This document shows, piece after piece, positions 33,542 through 43,482 of a stretch of DNA of 64,000 nt (its first letter is position 1; every line of letters begins with the position of its first letter). The position numbers and the translations under genes are program-made. The stretch covers positions 62,001 to 126,000 of the forward strand of contig NZ_JALCYY010000001.1 of NCBI RefSeq assembly GCF_022690685.1. The letters run 5' to 3'. Below the pieces are notes generated by a model. It had not been told where the DNA came from. It did no database searches and saw only the letters and a list, made by a program, of their open reading frames with translations. This stretch comes from Anaeromyxobacter terrae (GTDB taxonomy: Bacteria > Myxococcota > Myxococcia > Myxococcales > Anaeromyxobacteraceae).

Positions 33542-34428
33542 CTACGCCGGGTGGGGTCCGCCCGCCATGTGGGCCACCCCCAGCCTGGGCAGGCCGGCGT
33601 GGTCCCGGCGAGCCTCCGCGCACTCGAAGCCGGCCTGCAAGCACAGGCTCGGCAGCTCGTCGAGGTGCCGCTCGTGCATCTCGAGCAGGAGCGTGCCCCC
33701 TGGAACGAGCCGCGCCGGTGCGCCGGCGACGATGCGGCGGAGGATCGCGAGTCCGTCGGCCCCCCCGTCGAGCGCGATGCACGGCTCGCGCCGCACCTCG
33801 CGCGAGAGCCCGGGGAGCTCGCCGGTCGGAACGTAAGGCGGATTGGAGACGATCACCTCGAACCGCGCGTCCCCGTGGACGGCCGCCCACAGGTCGCCGT
33901 GGGCGAGCTCGACCACGGCGCCGAGCCGGGCGGCGTTCTCCCGCGCGACGGCGAGGGCGTCCTCCGAGGCGTCGGTCGCGAGGACGTGCGCGTCCGGCCG
34001 CTCCAGCGCGACGCTGACGGCGATGGCCCCCGAGCCGGTGCAGAGATCGAGGAGGCGCCCGCCCGGCGGGAGCGCCGCGAGCGCTGCCTCCACCAGGAGC
34101 TCGGTCTCGGGGCGGGGGACGAGGACGCGCGCGTCCACGGCGAACGGCCGACCGTAGAACTCCTTCTTGCCGACGAGGTAAGCCGTCGGCTCCCCCTCGC
34201 CGCGCCGCCGGACGAGGTCGCGGTAGACGGCGAGCTCCCGATCACCGAGCGGCTTGTCGAAGTCGAGATAGAGCCGGACGCGATCGCAGGAGAGCGCGTG
34301 CGCGAGGAGCACCTCCGCGGTGAGGCGCGGGGAGTCGACGCCCTTCTTCGCGAAGAACTCCTGAGTCCAGGCGAGGAGCTTGAGCGTGGTCCAGGGTTCG
34401 GGCACGGGCGAGGGCCTCGGGGCGCTGC

Positions 34429-34432
<4 letters not shown>
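33542..34432 (-). CDS. prmC: Peptide chain release factor N5-glutamine methyltransferase
   Basis: It methylates the Gln of the GGQ motif in release factors, using SAM. The product has 296 residues. An N-terminal helical domain ([20 protein letters not shown]) is followed by the Rossmann methyltransferase with [16 protein letters not shown] and the catalytic NPPY in [10 protein letters not shown]. The GTG at 34432 overlaps the prfA stop by four bases, so enzyme and substrate are coupled. The last residues ([12 protein letters not shown]) are a short extension. Confidence 0.95.
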
Positions 34433-35547
<1,115 letters not shown>

Positions 35548-35661
35548 GGGGGCACGTTCTTAACCGCTCCGGGCCTCGCCCGGCAAGGCGCACGGGGGCT
35601 CGGGGCCGCGGCGGACCGCCGCCTTTGCGCCGGATCGGCACGGGAGGGATGATGCGCGCCC

Positions 35662-36954
35662 GTGGACGGACGGATCGTCATCCGGAACGGGATCGTCCCC
35701 GCGGCGGGAGCGGGGGCCACCGTCGTGGTGGAGGGGCGGCGCGTCGCCCAGGTGGCTCCGCCGGGACGGCCGGTCGAGGGGCGGCCGGGCGACTGGGACG
35801 TGGACGCGGACGGGCGGCTCGTGGTGCCCGGGATGATCGACGCGCACACCCACCTCGCCCTCGGCGCGCTTCAGCGGCTGGCGGGACTCCCGGGCCGCCC
35901 CCCGCCCACGGTGTCGGATCTGCGCGCCGGCCTGCGCGCCCGGGCGGAGCGCCGCGCCACCCCGGAGCGCCTCGCCGCTCTGGCCCGCGCAGGCGCGCTC
36001 GCCGCCCTCCGCGCCGGCGTGACCTGCGCGTTCGACCTCGTGCGCGCTGCGCCTGGCGGGGCCGCCGAGGCGCTCGAGGCGGTGGCCGGCGCCTGCGCGC
36101 TGGGGCTCCGCGCGGTGCTCGCCTACGGCGCGCGCGGCGATGGCGGCGAGGACGAGGTGCGTGCGTCGGCCGCGTTCGCCGCCCGGCACGCGAGCGGCGA
36201 GCGGCTGCGGGGCGCGGTGGGGATCGCCGGGCTCCTCGACACGTCCGAGGAGACCCTCGCGCTCGCCGGTGCGCACGCGGGCGCGGGCGTGCACGCCTGC
36301 GTGGGCGAGGACGAGGCGGATCTGGCGCACGCGTTCGCCCGGTTCGGCCGGCGGCCGGTGGAGGTCCTCGCGGCGCACGACCTGCTCGGCCCGCGCACGG
36401 TGGTGGCGCACGGCGGGACCACCGTCCACGCGGAGGCGGTGATGCTCGCGGACACCCTCACTGCGCTCGCGGTGACGCCGCGCGCGGCGATGTTCTTCGG
36501 GGCCCCCATCCCGGCGCTGCTCGACTTCGCGAGCCTGGGCGTCCCCATCGCGTTCGGCAGCGACGGCCTCTTCCCCGACGTCGCCGGCGAGGCGCTCCAC
36601 GCCGCGACGCTGCTCCGGCACGCGGGGCGGAGCGCGGGAGCGGCGGGCGGCCTCGTGGGGCGGATCGCCTGGCCGACCGCCGCGCGGCTCGCCTCGGAGG
36701 CGTTCGGCGACACCCTCGGGCGGCTCGAGGTCGGCGCGCTCGCAGATCTGGTCGTGCTCGACTGGCGACCGCCGGTGCCGCTGCCAGACCTTCCCGGCGG
36801 CGATCTCGCCCTCCTGTGGGCGGGCGCTCCTGCGGCGTGGGTCATCGTGGATGGTGACGTGCGGCTCCGGGAGGGCCGGCTGCTCGGCGCCGACGAGGCG
36901 GCGATCGCGGCCGAGGCGCGCGAGGCGGCGCGCGGGCTGCTCGAACCCTCCTGA
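35662..36954 (+). CDS. Amidohydrolase (SsnA/chlorohydrolase-like metal-dependent deaminase)
   Basis: The product has 430 residues from the GTG at 35662. The TIM-barrel amidohydrolase fold is shown by VVPGMIDAHTHLALGAL (first metal His pair), a central VHACVGEDEAD, VVAHGGTTVHAEA and the metal Asp in FGSDGLFPD. The composite N- and C-terminal beta domain is present (IVIRNGIVPAAG; LADLVVLDWRPP). It resembles the SsnA putative aminohydrolase group linked to selenium or purine metabolism, but the substrate is not determinable here. No molybdenum-hydroxylase or selenium genes lie adjacent. Confidence 0.75.
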   Translation: MDGRIVIRNGIVPAAGAGATVVVEGRRVAQVAPPGRPVEGRPGDWDVDADGRLVVPGMIDAHTHLALGALQRLAGLPGRPPPTVSDLRAGLRARAERRATPERLAALARAGALAALRAGVTCAFDLVRAAPGGAAEALEAVAGACALGLRAVLAYGARGDGGEDEVRASAAFAARHASGERLRGAVGIAGLLDTSEETLALAGAHAGAGVHACVGEDEADLAHAFARFGRRPVEVLAAHDLLGPRTVVAHGGTTVHAEAVMLADTLTALAVTPRAAMFFGAPIPALLDFASLGVPIAFGSDGLFPDVAGEALHAATLLRHAGRSAGAAGGLVGRIAWPTAARLASEAFGDTLGRLEVGALADLVVLDWRPPVPLPDLPGGDLALLWAGAPAAWVIVDGDVRLREGRLLGADEAAIAAEAREAARGLLEPS

Positions 36955-37038
36955 GTCGCCCGCACGGCCGGCGGTACCCCGAGGGCTACCTCCGAGGAGG
37001 ATGCGCACGGACCCGCGTGACGCGCTAGGCTGCGCCCC

Positions 37039-38841
37039 GTGCGCGTGCGCTTCCCGCCGCCCGAGCTGAAGCCAGAAGTGGCTCTCGCGCTCGGCGCCGC
37101 CTTCCCGCTCCTCTCCACGGCGCTCTCGCTGGCGACGCGTTCGCTCGTCTCCGGCGTGCCTTTCGCGCTGTACGTCCCCGCCGTCGTCTTCGCGACCTAC
37201 CTGGGCGGGCTCGGACCGGGGATACTCTCGCTCGCGCTCTCCGCGGGGCTCTGCGGCTACTACCTCATCGCGCCCTACGACGCGTTCGGCCCGTCGCAGG
37301 CGGAGGTGGCGGTCGTCTCGCTGTTCCTCGTCATCGGGGGCGTGCTCTGCTGGATCGCGGCGGCCCTGCGCGACGGGTACCTCGAGCGCGCCGCGCACGC
37401 GCACCGCTTCGAGTCGCTCGTGGCGACGAGCTCGGACGTCATCTGGACGGCGACCCCGGAGGGCCTCGCCCGGGAGGACTCGCCGTCGTGGCGCGACTTC
37501 ACCGGCCAGAGCCTCGAGGAGTACCGCGACGCGGGCTGGCTCGACGCGGTCCACCCCGACGACCGCCCCCGCGTGGCGCTGGCCTGGCGCGAGGCCGTCG
37601 CGCGGCGCGACCGGTTCGAGCTCGAGTACCGTCTGCGCCGGCGCGGGGGCGGGTGGGCGCCGGTGGTCGCGCGCGGCGCGCCGGTGATCGACGCGCGCGG
37701 GCGGGTGGTCGAGTGGGTGGGCGCGAGCTCGGACCTCAGCGCGCGCGACGCGGCGGAGGCGGCGCAGCGCGAGTCCGAGGAGTGGTTCCGCACGCTCCTC
37801 GGGACGATCCCGCAGATGGTCTGGACCGCGGACGCCACGGGGCGCACCCAGTTCCAGAACCCGCAGATCCGCGAGTACACCGGCAAGGGCGACGAGGAGC
37901 TCGCGAACGGCCGCTGGCGGACGCTCGTGCACCGCGAGGACCGCGCGCCGGTGGTCGCGTTCTGGAGGCGCATGCGGGACGAGCAGATCGGGGGCGACGG
38001 CACGTTCCGGCTCCTCGGCCGCGACGGCGCGTACCGCTGGTTCCTCGTGCGCGCCGCCCCGCTGCGCGGCGCGGACGGGCGGCTGCGCCAGTGGGTGGGC
38101 ACGCTCACCGACATCCACCTGCAGAAGGCGTCGGAGGACGCGAAGAACGAGGCGATCCGCGCGCGCGACGTGTTCCTCTCCGTGGCGAGCCACGAGCTCA
38201 AGACCCCGGTGGCGGCGGCGCTCCTCCAGATCCAGCAGGCGCACCGGCTCCTCCGCAGGCAGGGGACCTCCCCGGAGCTCGCCGGCGTCACGCAGCGCGT
38301 GGCGGCGAGCGCGGCGAGCGTCGAGCGGCTCGGCTCGCTCGTCGGCACGCTCCTCGACGTCTCGCGCATCGCCACCGGGAAGCTCGAGCTGGAGCGGAAG
38401 CGCTTCGACCTGACGGAGAGCGTCACGCAGGTCGCCGCGCGGCTCGCCGAGACCGCCGATCGGGCGCGCTGCCCGCTCGAGGTGGACGTCGCGCCCGGGA
38501 TCGCCGCCCTCGGCGACCGGCTCCGGGTCGAGCAGGTGATCACGAACCTGCTCGCGAACGCGATGAAGTACGGCGCGGGGAGCCCGATCGCGCTCGCGCT
38601 CGCGCGGCGGGACGGCGTCGCGGTGCTCACCGTGGCCGATCGCGGGATCGGGATCGCCCCGGAGGACCAGCTCCGCATCTTCGAGCCGTTCGAGCGCGCG
38701 GTGAGCGCGCGGCACTACGGCGGGCTCGGGCTCGGGCTGTGGATCGCCCGCGAGATCATCGAGGCCGGCGGAGGCGCCATCCGCGTGGAGAGCCGGCCCA
38801 GCCAGGGCTCCACCTTCCACGTGGAGCTGCCGCTGGCGTGA
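37039..38841 (+). CDS. Membrane sensor histidine kinase (DUF4118-PAS-PAS-HisKA-HATPase)
   Basis: The product has 600 residues. The N-terminal region has several helices in the DUF4118/KdpD-like arrangement (PFALYVPAVVFATYLGGLGP). Two PAS domains follow, at about residues 120-240 and 245-370 (VIWTATPEGL; QMVWTADATGRTQFQNP). Then come HisKA with phospho-acceptor His385 (SVASHELKTP) and a HATPase_c domain with the N box NLLANAMKYG, the G1 box VADRGIGIAPED and GGLGLGLWIAREI. The start GTG at 37039 is the best fit. No response regulator is adjacent, so it is an orphan kinase. The signal sensed is unknown. Confidence 0.9.
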   Translation: MRVRFPPPELKPEVALALGAAFPLLSTALSLATRSLVSGVPFALYVPAVVFATYLGGLGPGILSLALSAGLCGYYLIAPYDAFGPSQAEVAVVSLFLVIGGVLCWIAAALRDGYLERAAHAHRFESLVATSSDVIWTATPEGLAREDSPSWRDFTGQSLEEYRDAGWLDAVHPDDRPRVALAWREAVARRDRFELEYRLRRRGGGWAPVVARGAPVIDARGRVVEWVGASSDLSARDAAEAAQRESEEWFRTLLGTIPQMVWTADATGRTQFQNPQIREYTGKGDEELANGRWRTLVHREDRAPVVAFWRRMRDEQIGGDGTFRLLGRDGAYRWFLVRAAPLRGADGRLRQWVGTLTDIHLQKASEDAKNEAIRARDVFLSVASHELKTPVAAALLQIQQAHRLLRRQGTSPELAGVTQRVAASAASVERLGSLVGTLLDVSRIATGKLELERKRFDLTESVTQVAARLAETADRARCPLEVDVAPGIAALGDRLRVEQVITNLLANAMKYGAGSPIALALARRDGVAVLTVADRGIGIAPEDQLRIFEPFERAVSARHYGGLGLGLWIAREIIEAGGGAIRVESRPSQGSTFHVELPLA

Positions 38842-38886
38842 GGAATCGGGAGTCCCGCCGCAGGGAACCGGCCGTTCAGCCCGACC

Positions 38887-39462
38887 TCAACGCCGCCCGA
38901 GCACGTCGCTCAGGGCCTTGAGGGGCCCGGCGTCCACCCGCGCGCTGTCGACGAGGAGCTTCAGGACGTTCAGCGCCGCGCGGGACAGGTCCGCGAGCTG
39001 CTCGAGCCTGCGCACCTTGAAGCGCGCGGCGGCCTTCACGGCGGGGTCCACGTCCGCCGTGGCGGCGCGCAGCTCCTGGAGCGCCCGCTCGAACGTCGCG
39101 AGCGCCTCCTCCACCGCGCGCTTCTCGCGCTCGCGCAGCACCTTCGCGACGAGCTTCCAGACGTTCGTCTCCGCCTCGAAGTGCTCCTTGCGGTCGCCCG
39201 CGATCGGCACCGTGCGCACGACGCCCCAGTGGCGCAGCTCGGCGAGGCTCATGGAGAGCAGGCCGGTCGAGATGTGCAGCCGGTCGCACAGCTCCGGCGC
39301 GGCGAGCGGGCGCTCCGACAGGAACAGCACCGCCCACACCCGCCCGAGCTGCCGCCGGAAGCCCCACAGCTCCATGAGCGCGCCGACCCCGTCGGCGACG
39401 GCGAGGTCGGCGCGCGTGAGGGCGTGGGAGGTGGCCGGTGAACGGGACGCGGTCGCGGTCAT
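38887..39462 (-). CDS. GbsR/MarR-type winged-helix transcriptional regulator
   Basis: The product has 191 residues. The winged-helix segment LAAPELCDRLHISTGLLSMS LAELRHWGVV and the following wing residues VPIAGDRKEHFEAE are typical of the GbsR/MarR class. A long amphipathic C-terminal region probably mediates dimerisation. It starts nine bases after the mqnP stop and is the last gene of the menaquinone operon, so it is probably cotranscribed. I infer that it may control this operon and the polyprenyl synthase gene through the palindromes at 47583-47598 and 54589-54604; there is no direct evidence. Confidence 0.8.
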   Translation of the reverse strand: MTATASRSPATSHALTRADLAVADGVGALMELWGFRRQLGRVWAVLFLSERPLAAPELCDRLHISTGLLSMSLAELRHWGVVRTVPIAGDRKEHFEAETNVWKLVAKVLREREKRAVEEALATFERALQELRAATADVDPAVKAAARFKVRRLEQLADLSRAALNVLKLLVDSARVDAGPLKALSDVLGRR

Positions 39463-39471
39463 GGCGGGCCG

Positions 39472-40377
39472 TCAGGCGAGGACGAGATCCAGGAGCGCGG
39501 CGAGCGCGAACGCGATGGACGCGAACGCGTTGTAGTTGAAGAACGCGACGTTGATCCGCTCGGGCCGGAGCTGGCCGCGCGGCGCCACGTAGACGTGCTC
39601 GGCGGCGACCACGGCGGCGAGCACGACGGTGCCGGCGATCCAGCCCGGACCGCGCCCGGCGAGCGCGCCCGCGAGGGCGACCCAGGCGATGGCGAGCACG
39701 TGGAGCCCGCGCGCCCACACGATCGCGCCCCGGACGCCGAAGCGCGCCGGGATGGAGCGGAGCCCCGCCCCGCGGTCGTAGTCCATGTCCTGCAGCGAGT
39801 AGAAGACGTCGAAGCCCGCGATCCAGGCCCCGACGCCGAGGCCGAGCGCGATCGCCGAGGCCGGCGCCGTGCCGGTGAGGGCGATGGCGACGCCGATGGG
39901 CGCGAGCGCCTGCGCGACGCCGAGCCAGAGGTGGCAGGCCCAGGTGAAGCGCTTCGCGTAGGAGTAGCCGAGCAGGATCGCGAGCACCGGCAGGGCGAGC
40001 CACCCGCAGATGGGCGCGATGAGCGCCGCCGAGGCGACGAAGGTCGCGCCGCTCGCGGCGAGGAGCGCCCACGCCGCCCCGGGCGACACCTCGCCGGTCA
40101 CGAGCTCACGCCGCGCGGTGCGCGGGTTCCGCGCGTCGAAGGCGCGGTCGGCGAGGCGGTTCATCGCCATCGCGGCGGTGCGCGCCGCGACGACCGCGAG
40201 CGCCACGAGCGCGAGCCTCACCGGCTCGAGCCGCGCCTCGCGCGACACGAGCACCACCGCGGCCGCCGCGAACGGCAGCGCGAAGAGCGAGTGGCTGAGC
40301 TTCACCATCCGCGCGAGCGCGGCGACGGCCCCGCCGGTCGCCGGGGGCGCGGCGCGGGCCGGGGAGGGAGAGGTCAT
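39472..40377 (-). CDS. mqnP: UbiA-family prenyltransferase of menaquinone synthesis (MqnP)
   Basis: This integral membrane enzyme is expected to prenylate the naphthoate in the late futalosine pathway. The product has 301 residues and about eight to nine hydrophobic helices. The two Asp-rich UbiA motifs appear as MNRLADRAFDARNPRTARR and YSLQDMDYDRGAGLRSIP. The ATG at 40377 overlaps the mqnX stop by four bases (ATGA). The operon context favours MqnP over UbiA proper or a heme O synthase. The isoprenoid donor would come from the polyprenyl synthase at 53516-54565. Confidence 0.9.
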   Translation of the reverse strand: MTSPSPARAAPPATGGAVAALARMVKLSHSLFALPFAAAAVVLVSREARLEPVRLALVALAVVAARTAAMAMNRLADRAFDARNPRTARRELVTGEVSPGAAWALLAASGATFVASAALIAPICGWLALPVLAILLGYSYAKRFTWACHLWLGVAQALAPIGVAIALTGTAPASAIALGLGVGAWIAGFDVFYSLQDMDYDRGAGLRSIPARFGVRGAIVWARGLHVLAIAWVALAGALAGRGPGWIAGTVVLAAVVAAEHVYVAPRGQLRPERINVAFFNYNAFASIAFALAALLDLVLA

Positions 40378-41600
40378 GCGAGGGCCTCCGCGCGCTGGCG
40401 CGCGAGCCAGGTGAACGGGCGCTCCTCCGCGCCGAACGCCGAGACGACGAAGTCGAACGGATCCTCGACCCGCGCGCCGCCCAGCGGCGCGGCGAGGACG
40501 CCCGGCGCCGCGCCCGGCGCGAGCGCGCCGACGTGGGGCGCCCCGACCGCGGGCCCGTTCCAGGCGAGGGGCAGGAGCGTCGCCGCCGGGAGCTCCGGGA
40601 GCTCGCGGCGGAGCAGGGCGAGGTCGGCGAGCGGGGCGAGCGATGGGCAGGAGGCGAGCGAGTCGGTGCCGACCGCGAGTGGCACGCCCGCCGCGAGGAG
40701 CGCCGCGACGGGCGGGAGCTTCCCGACGATGTAGCGGTTCGAGCGCGGGCAGAGGACCACCGTCGCGCCGGAGCGGGCGAGGAGGGCGACGTCGTCCGCG
40801 TCCACGTCCACGCAGTGGACCGCGAGGTGGTGGGGCGCGAGGTGCTCGGCGACGAACGCGACCGCCGAGCGGGCGCGCGGGCGCAGCGAGCGGGGCGCGC
40901 CGAGCGAGTTGAACATGCGCGCGAAGTCGCCGGTGCCGGTGGCGCACAGCGCGCGCTCGGCGGGATCCTCGGCGAGGTGGATGGAGGCGGGGCCGGCGGC
41001 GAGGAGCTGCCCGAGCGTCGGGCCGTGCGTGGAGTAGATCGCGTGGGGCGAGAGCGCGATGCGCAGGCCCGGCGCCGGCGCGCAGGTCGCCCGCGCGGCG
41101 CGGGCGCCGGCGAGGGCCGCCTCGATGCGCGCCGGCGTCGCCCCGAACACCTCGTGGTAGACGGTGCCGGTGAACCCGGCCGCCGCGAGCGGCCCGACCG
41201 AGTCGAGCGTGTTCGAGACGTCGCCCACCGCCGCGACGCCGGCGCGCGCCATGTCCTCGGCGGACATGATCATCGCCTGCGCCGCCTCCTCCTCGGGGCG
41301 GGGGAGCGCGCGGGCGGAGATGAAGAGGTGGATCCACGAGGGGAGCCCCTCGCCGCCGGCGACGCGGCCGGCCATGTGCGAGAGCTCGAGGTGCAGGTGC
41401 GCGTTCACCAGGGCGGGGAGGATCACCGCGTCGAGCCGCTCGCCCCTCCCGAAGCGCTCCTCGACGGCGGCGCGCGGGCCGATCGCGAGGACCCGGTCGC
41501 CGCCGAGGGCGACCGCGCCGTCGCGGATGGCGCCCGGGGTCGCGGCCGCGGCCGCCCGCCCGGGGAGCACCCACGGCGCGCTGTAGACGCGCGGGGTCAC
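40374..41600 (-). CDS. mqnX: Amidohydrolase, probable aminodeoxyfutalosine deaminase
   Basis: The product has 408 residues from the GTG at 41600, which overlaps the mqnA-mqnC stop by four bases. Metal-binding motifs of the amidohydrolase superfamily are present: LVNAHLHLELSHM, HLAEDPAERALC, LAVHCVDVDADDV and the Asp in VGTDSLASCPSL. In an operon with mqnE this is best read as the deaminase converting aminodeoxyfutalosine to futalosine. The window has no MqnB-type hydrolase, so that step is encoded elsewhere. The family is certain; the exact substrate is inferred from context. Confidence 0.85.
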   Translation of the reverse strand: MTPRVYSAPWVLPGRAAAAATPGAIRDGAVALGGDRVLAIGPRAAVEERFGRGERLDAVILPALVNAHLHLELSHMAGRVAGGEGLPSWIHLFISARALPRPEEEAAQAMIMSAEDMARAGVAAVGDVSNTLDSVGPLAAAGFTGTVYHEVFGATPARIEAALAGARAARATCAPAPGLRIALSPHAIYSTHGPTLGQLLAAGPASIHLAEDPAERALCATGTGDFARMFNSLGAPRSLRPRARSAVAFVAEHLAPHHLAVHCVDVDADDVALLARSGATVVLCPRSNRYIVGKLPPVAALLAAGVPLAVGTDSLASCPSLAPLADLALLRRELPELPAATLLPLAWNGPAVGAPHVGALAPGAAPGVLAAPLGGARVEDPFDFVVSAFGAEERPFTWLARQRAEALA

Positions 41601-43474
41601 GCGACCCGGTCCTCCAGGCGCTCGTATCTCATGTTCCGCCGCACCGCGCGGAAGCCCGCGTCGCGGATGTGCCGCTCGACCTCCTCCGAGTCCATCTGGA
41701 AGGTCGTGCCCGCCGCCGAGACCACGTTCTCCTCGATCATCACCGAGCCGAAGTCGTTGCAGCCCATGTGCAGGGAGGCCTGGGCGACGCCGCCTCCCAT
41801 CGTGACCCACGAGGCCTGCAGGTTCGGCACGTTGTCGAGGACGAGCCGCGACACCGCGTTCACCCTGAGATAAGCCTGCGCGCTCGTGTCCGACGCGGTG
41901 AGCCGCGTGTTCGCCGACTGGAACGGCCAGCAGATGAAGGCGGTGAAGCCCTGCGTCTCGTCCTGCAGCTCGCGGAGCCGCGTGAGGTGCGCCACCCGGT
42001 GGCACGCCTCCTCGCCCACGCCGAACATCATGGTGGCCGTGCTGCGCAGCCCTTTCACGTGGGCGGCCTTCATGACGGAGAGCCACTCGTCGGTCGAGCA
42101 CTTGAGCGGTGCGATCCGGCGGCGCACCTCGTCGTCGAGGATCTCGGCGCCGCCGCCGGGGATCGAGTCGAGCCCGGCGGCGATGAGCCGCTCGATGGTC
42201 TCGTCGAGGGGCAGCTCGCTCGTGCGGGCGATGTGCCAGATCTCCTCGGGCGAGAGCGCGTGCAGGTTGATGACCGGCCACTTCGCCTTCACCCAGCGGA
42301 ACAGCTCCTCGTACCACTCCACGCCGAGGTCCGGGTGCAGGCCGCCCTGGAGCAGGATCTCGATGCCGCCGAGCGCCACCGTCTCGTCGATCTTGCGGGT
42401 CAGCTCGTCGCGGTCGAGGACGTACGCCTCCTTGTGGCCGCGCGGCCGGTAGAACGCGCAGAAGTGGCACGCCGTCGTGCAGACGTTCGTATAGTTCACG
42501 TTCCGCGAGACGATGTAGGTGACCGTGCCGTCCGGGTGGAGCGCGCGGCGGCGCGCGTCCGCGGCGAGGCCGAGCTCGAGCAGCGGCGCCTTCTCGTCGA
42601 GCAGCTCCGCCTCGTCCGCATCGAGCCGCTCCCCGTCGGCGCCCTTCTGCAGCGCGGTGTCGAGCGAGACCACCCGCCGGGTGCGCTTCGAGCGGACGAC
42701 GTCGTCGACGAAGCGCAGCTTCATCGGCGGGAGGAAGCCCTTCGCGGCCGCCTTGCCGAGGAACGCCTCGAGGCCGTCGAGCTCGTGCGGCCCGAGGCCG
42801 TAGCGGATCCGCTGCGTGAGGTAGCGGCGGTAGCGCTCCGGGTCGCCGCCCTTCTCGGCGGCGAAGCGCTGGGCGAGCTCGGTCCGGACGCCGAGGCCGT
42901 GCTGCGCGGCGCGCGTCAGCTCCTGCACGTCCTCCGGCGAGACGCGCCCGGGCCGCGCCGCCCAGAGCGCGAAGATCATGGGCAGGCCGGTGAGGTGCGT
43001 CCACTCCCGCCCGAGATCGACGATGTGGTTCGCGCGCACCCCGAAGCCGCGGTCGCCGATGACGAGCGCGCCCTTCGTGCCCTTCGCGCGGGCGAGCCCC
43101 TCGTCCGCATGCATGGGCGTGAACTTCGGGTGCACGCCCATCTCGTCGAGGACCAGCTTCGCGAGGACGTGGGAGGTGCGGGAGGCGGTGTCGAGGAACA
43201 CCTCGTCCCAGATGGCGGGCGACTGCTCGCCGGCGAGGACCACCGTCTGCACCGGGCCGTCGGCGCCGATGGCCATGCCGGGCACGATCTCGTACTCGCC
43301 CTTGGTGAGGGCGGCGACCGAGACGAGCGCGAGATCCACCTCGCCCTCCTCGAGCATCGCGGCGCAGCGCGACGGCTCGGCGAGGACGAGCTCGATCCGC
43401 TCGGAGCCCTCGAGCCCGACGGTGAGCGGGTGGGCGTTCAGGAAGGAGACGGCGGCGGCGCGGAGCTTCGGCAT
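41597..43474 (-). CDS. mqnA-mqnC: Fused chorismate dehydratase - cyclic dehypoxanthinyl futalosine synthase (MqnA-MqnC)
   Basis: The product has 625 residues. Residues 1 to about 270 match MqnA, a periplasmic-binding-protein-like chorismate dehydratase: AAVSFLNAHPLTVGLEG, DGPVQTVVLAG, TASRTSHVLAKL and LGREWTHLTGLP. Residues from about 285 match MqnC, a radical-SAM enzyme. It has the 4Fe-4S cluster motif CTTACHFC (Cys332, Cys336, Cys339), LLQGGLHPDLGVEWYEELF and GGGVAQASLHMGCNDFGSVM. The frame is continuous with no internal stop. The first and fourth steps of the pathway are therefore joined in one chain. The ATG at 43474 lies eight bases after the mqnE stop. Confidence 0.92.
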   Translation of the reverse strand: MPKLRAAAVSFLNAHPLTVGLEGSERIELVLAEPSRCAAMLEEGEVDLALVSVAALTKGEYEIVPGMAIGADGPVQTVVLAGEQSPAIWDEVFLDTASRTSHVLAKLVLDEMGVHPKFTPMHADEGLARAKGTKGALVIGDRGFGVRANHIVDLGREWTHLTGLPMIFALWAARPGRVSPEDVQELTRAAQHGLGVRTELAQRFAAEKGGDPERYRRYLTQRIRYGLGPHELDGLEAFLGKAAAKGFLPPMKLRFVDDVVRSKRTRRVVSLDTALQKGADGERLDADEAELLDEKAPLLELGLAADARRRALHPDGTVTYIVSRNVNYTNVCTTACHFCAFYRPRGHKEAYVLDRDELTRKIDETVALGGIEILLQGGLHPDLGVEWYEELFRWVKAKWPVINLHALSPEEIWHIARTSELPLDETIERLIAAGLDSIPGGGAEILDDEVRRRIAPLKCSTDEWLSVMKAAHVKGLRSTATMMFGVGEEACHRVAHLTRLRELQDETQGFTAFICWPFQSANTRLTASDTSAQAYLRVNAVSRLVLDNVPNLQASWVTMGGGVAQASLHMGCNDFGSVMIEENVVSAAGTTFQMDSEEVERHIRDAGFRAVRRNMRYERLEDRVA

Positions 43475-43482
43475 GGCGTGAC

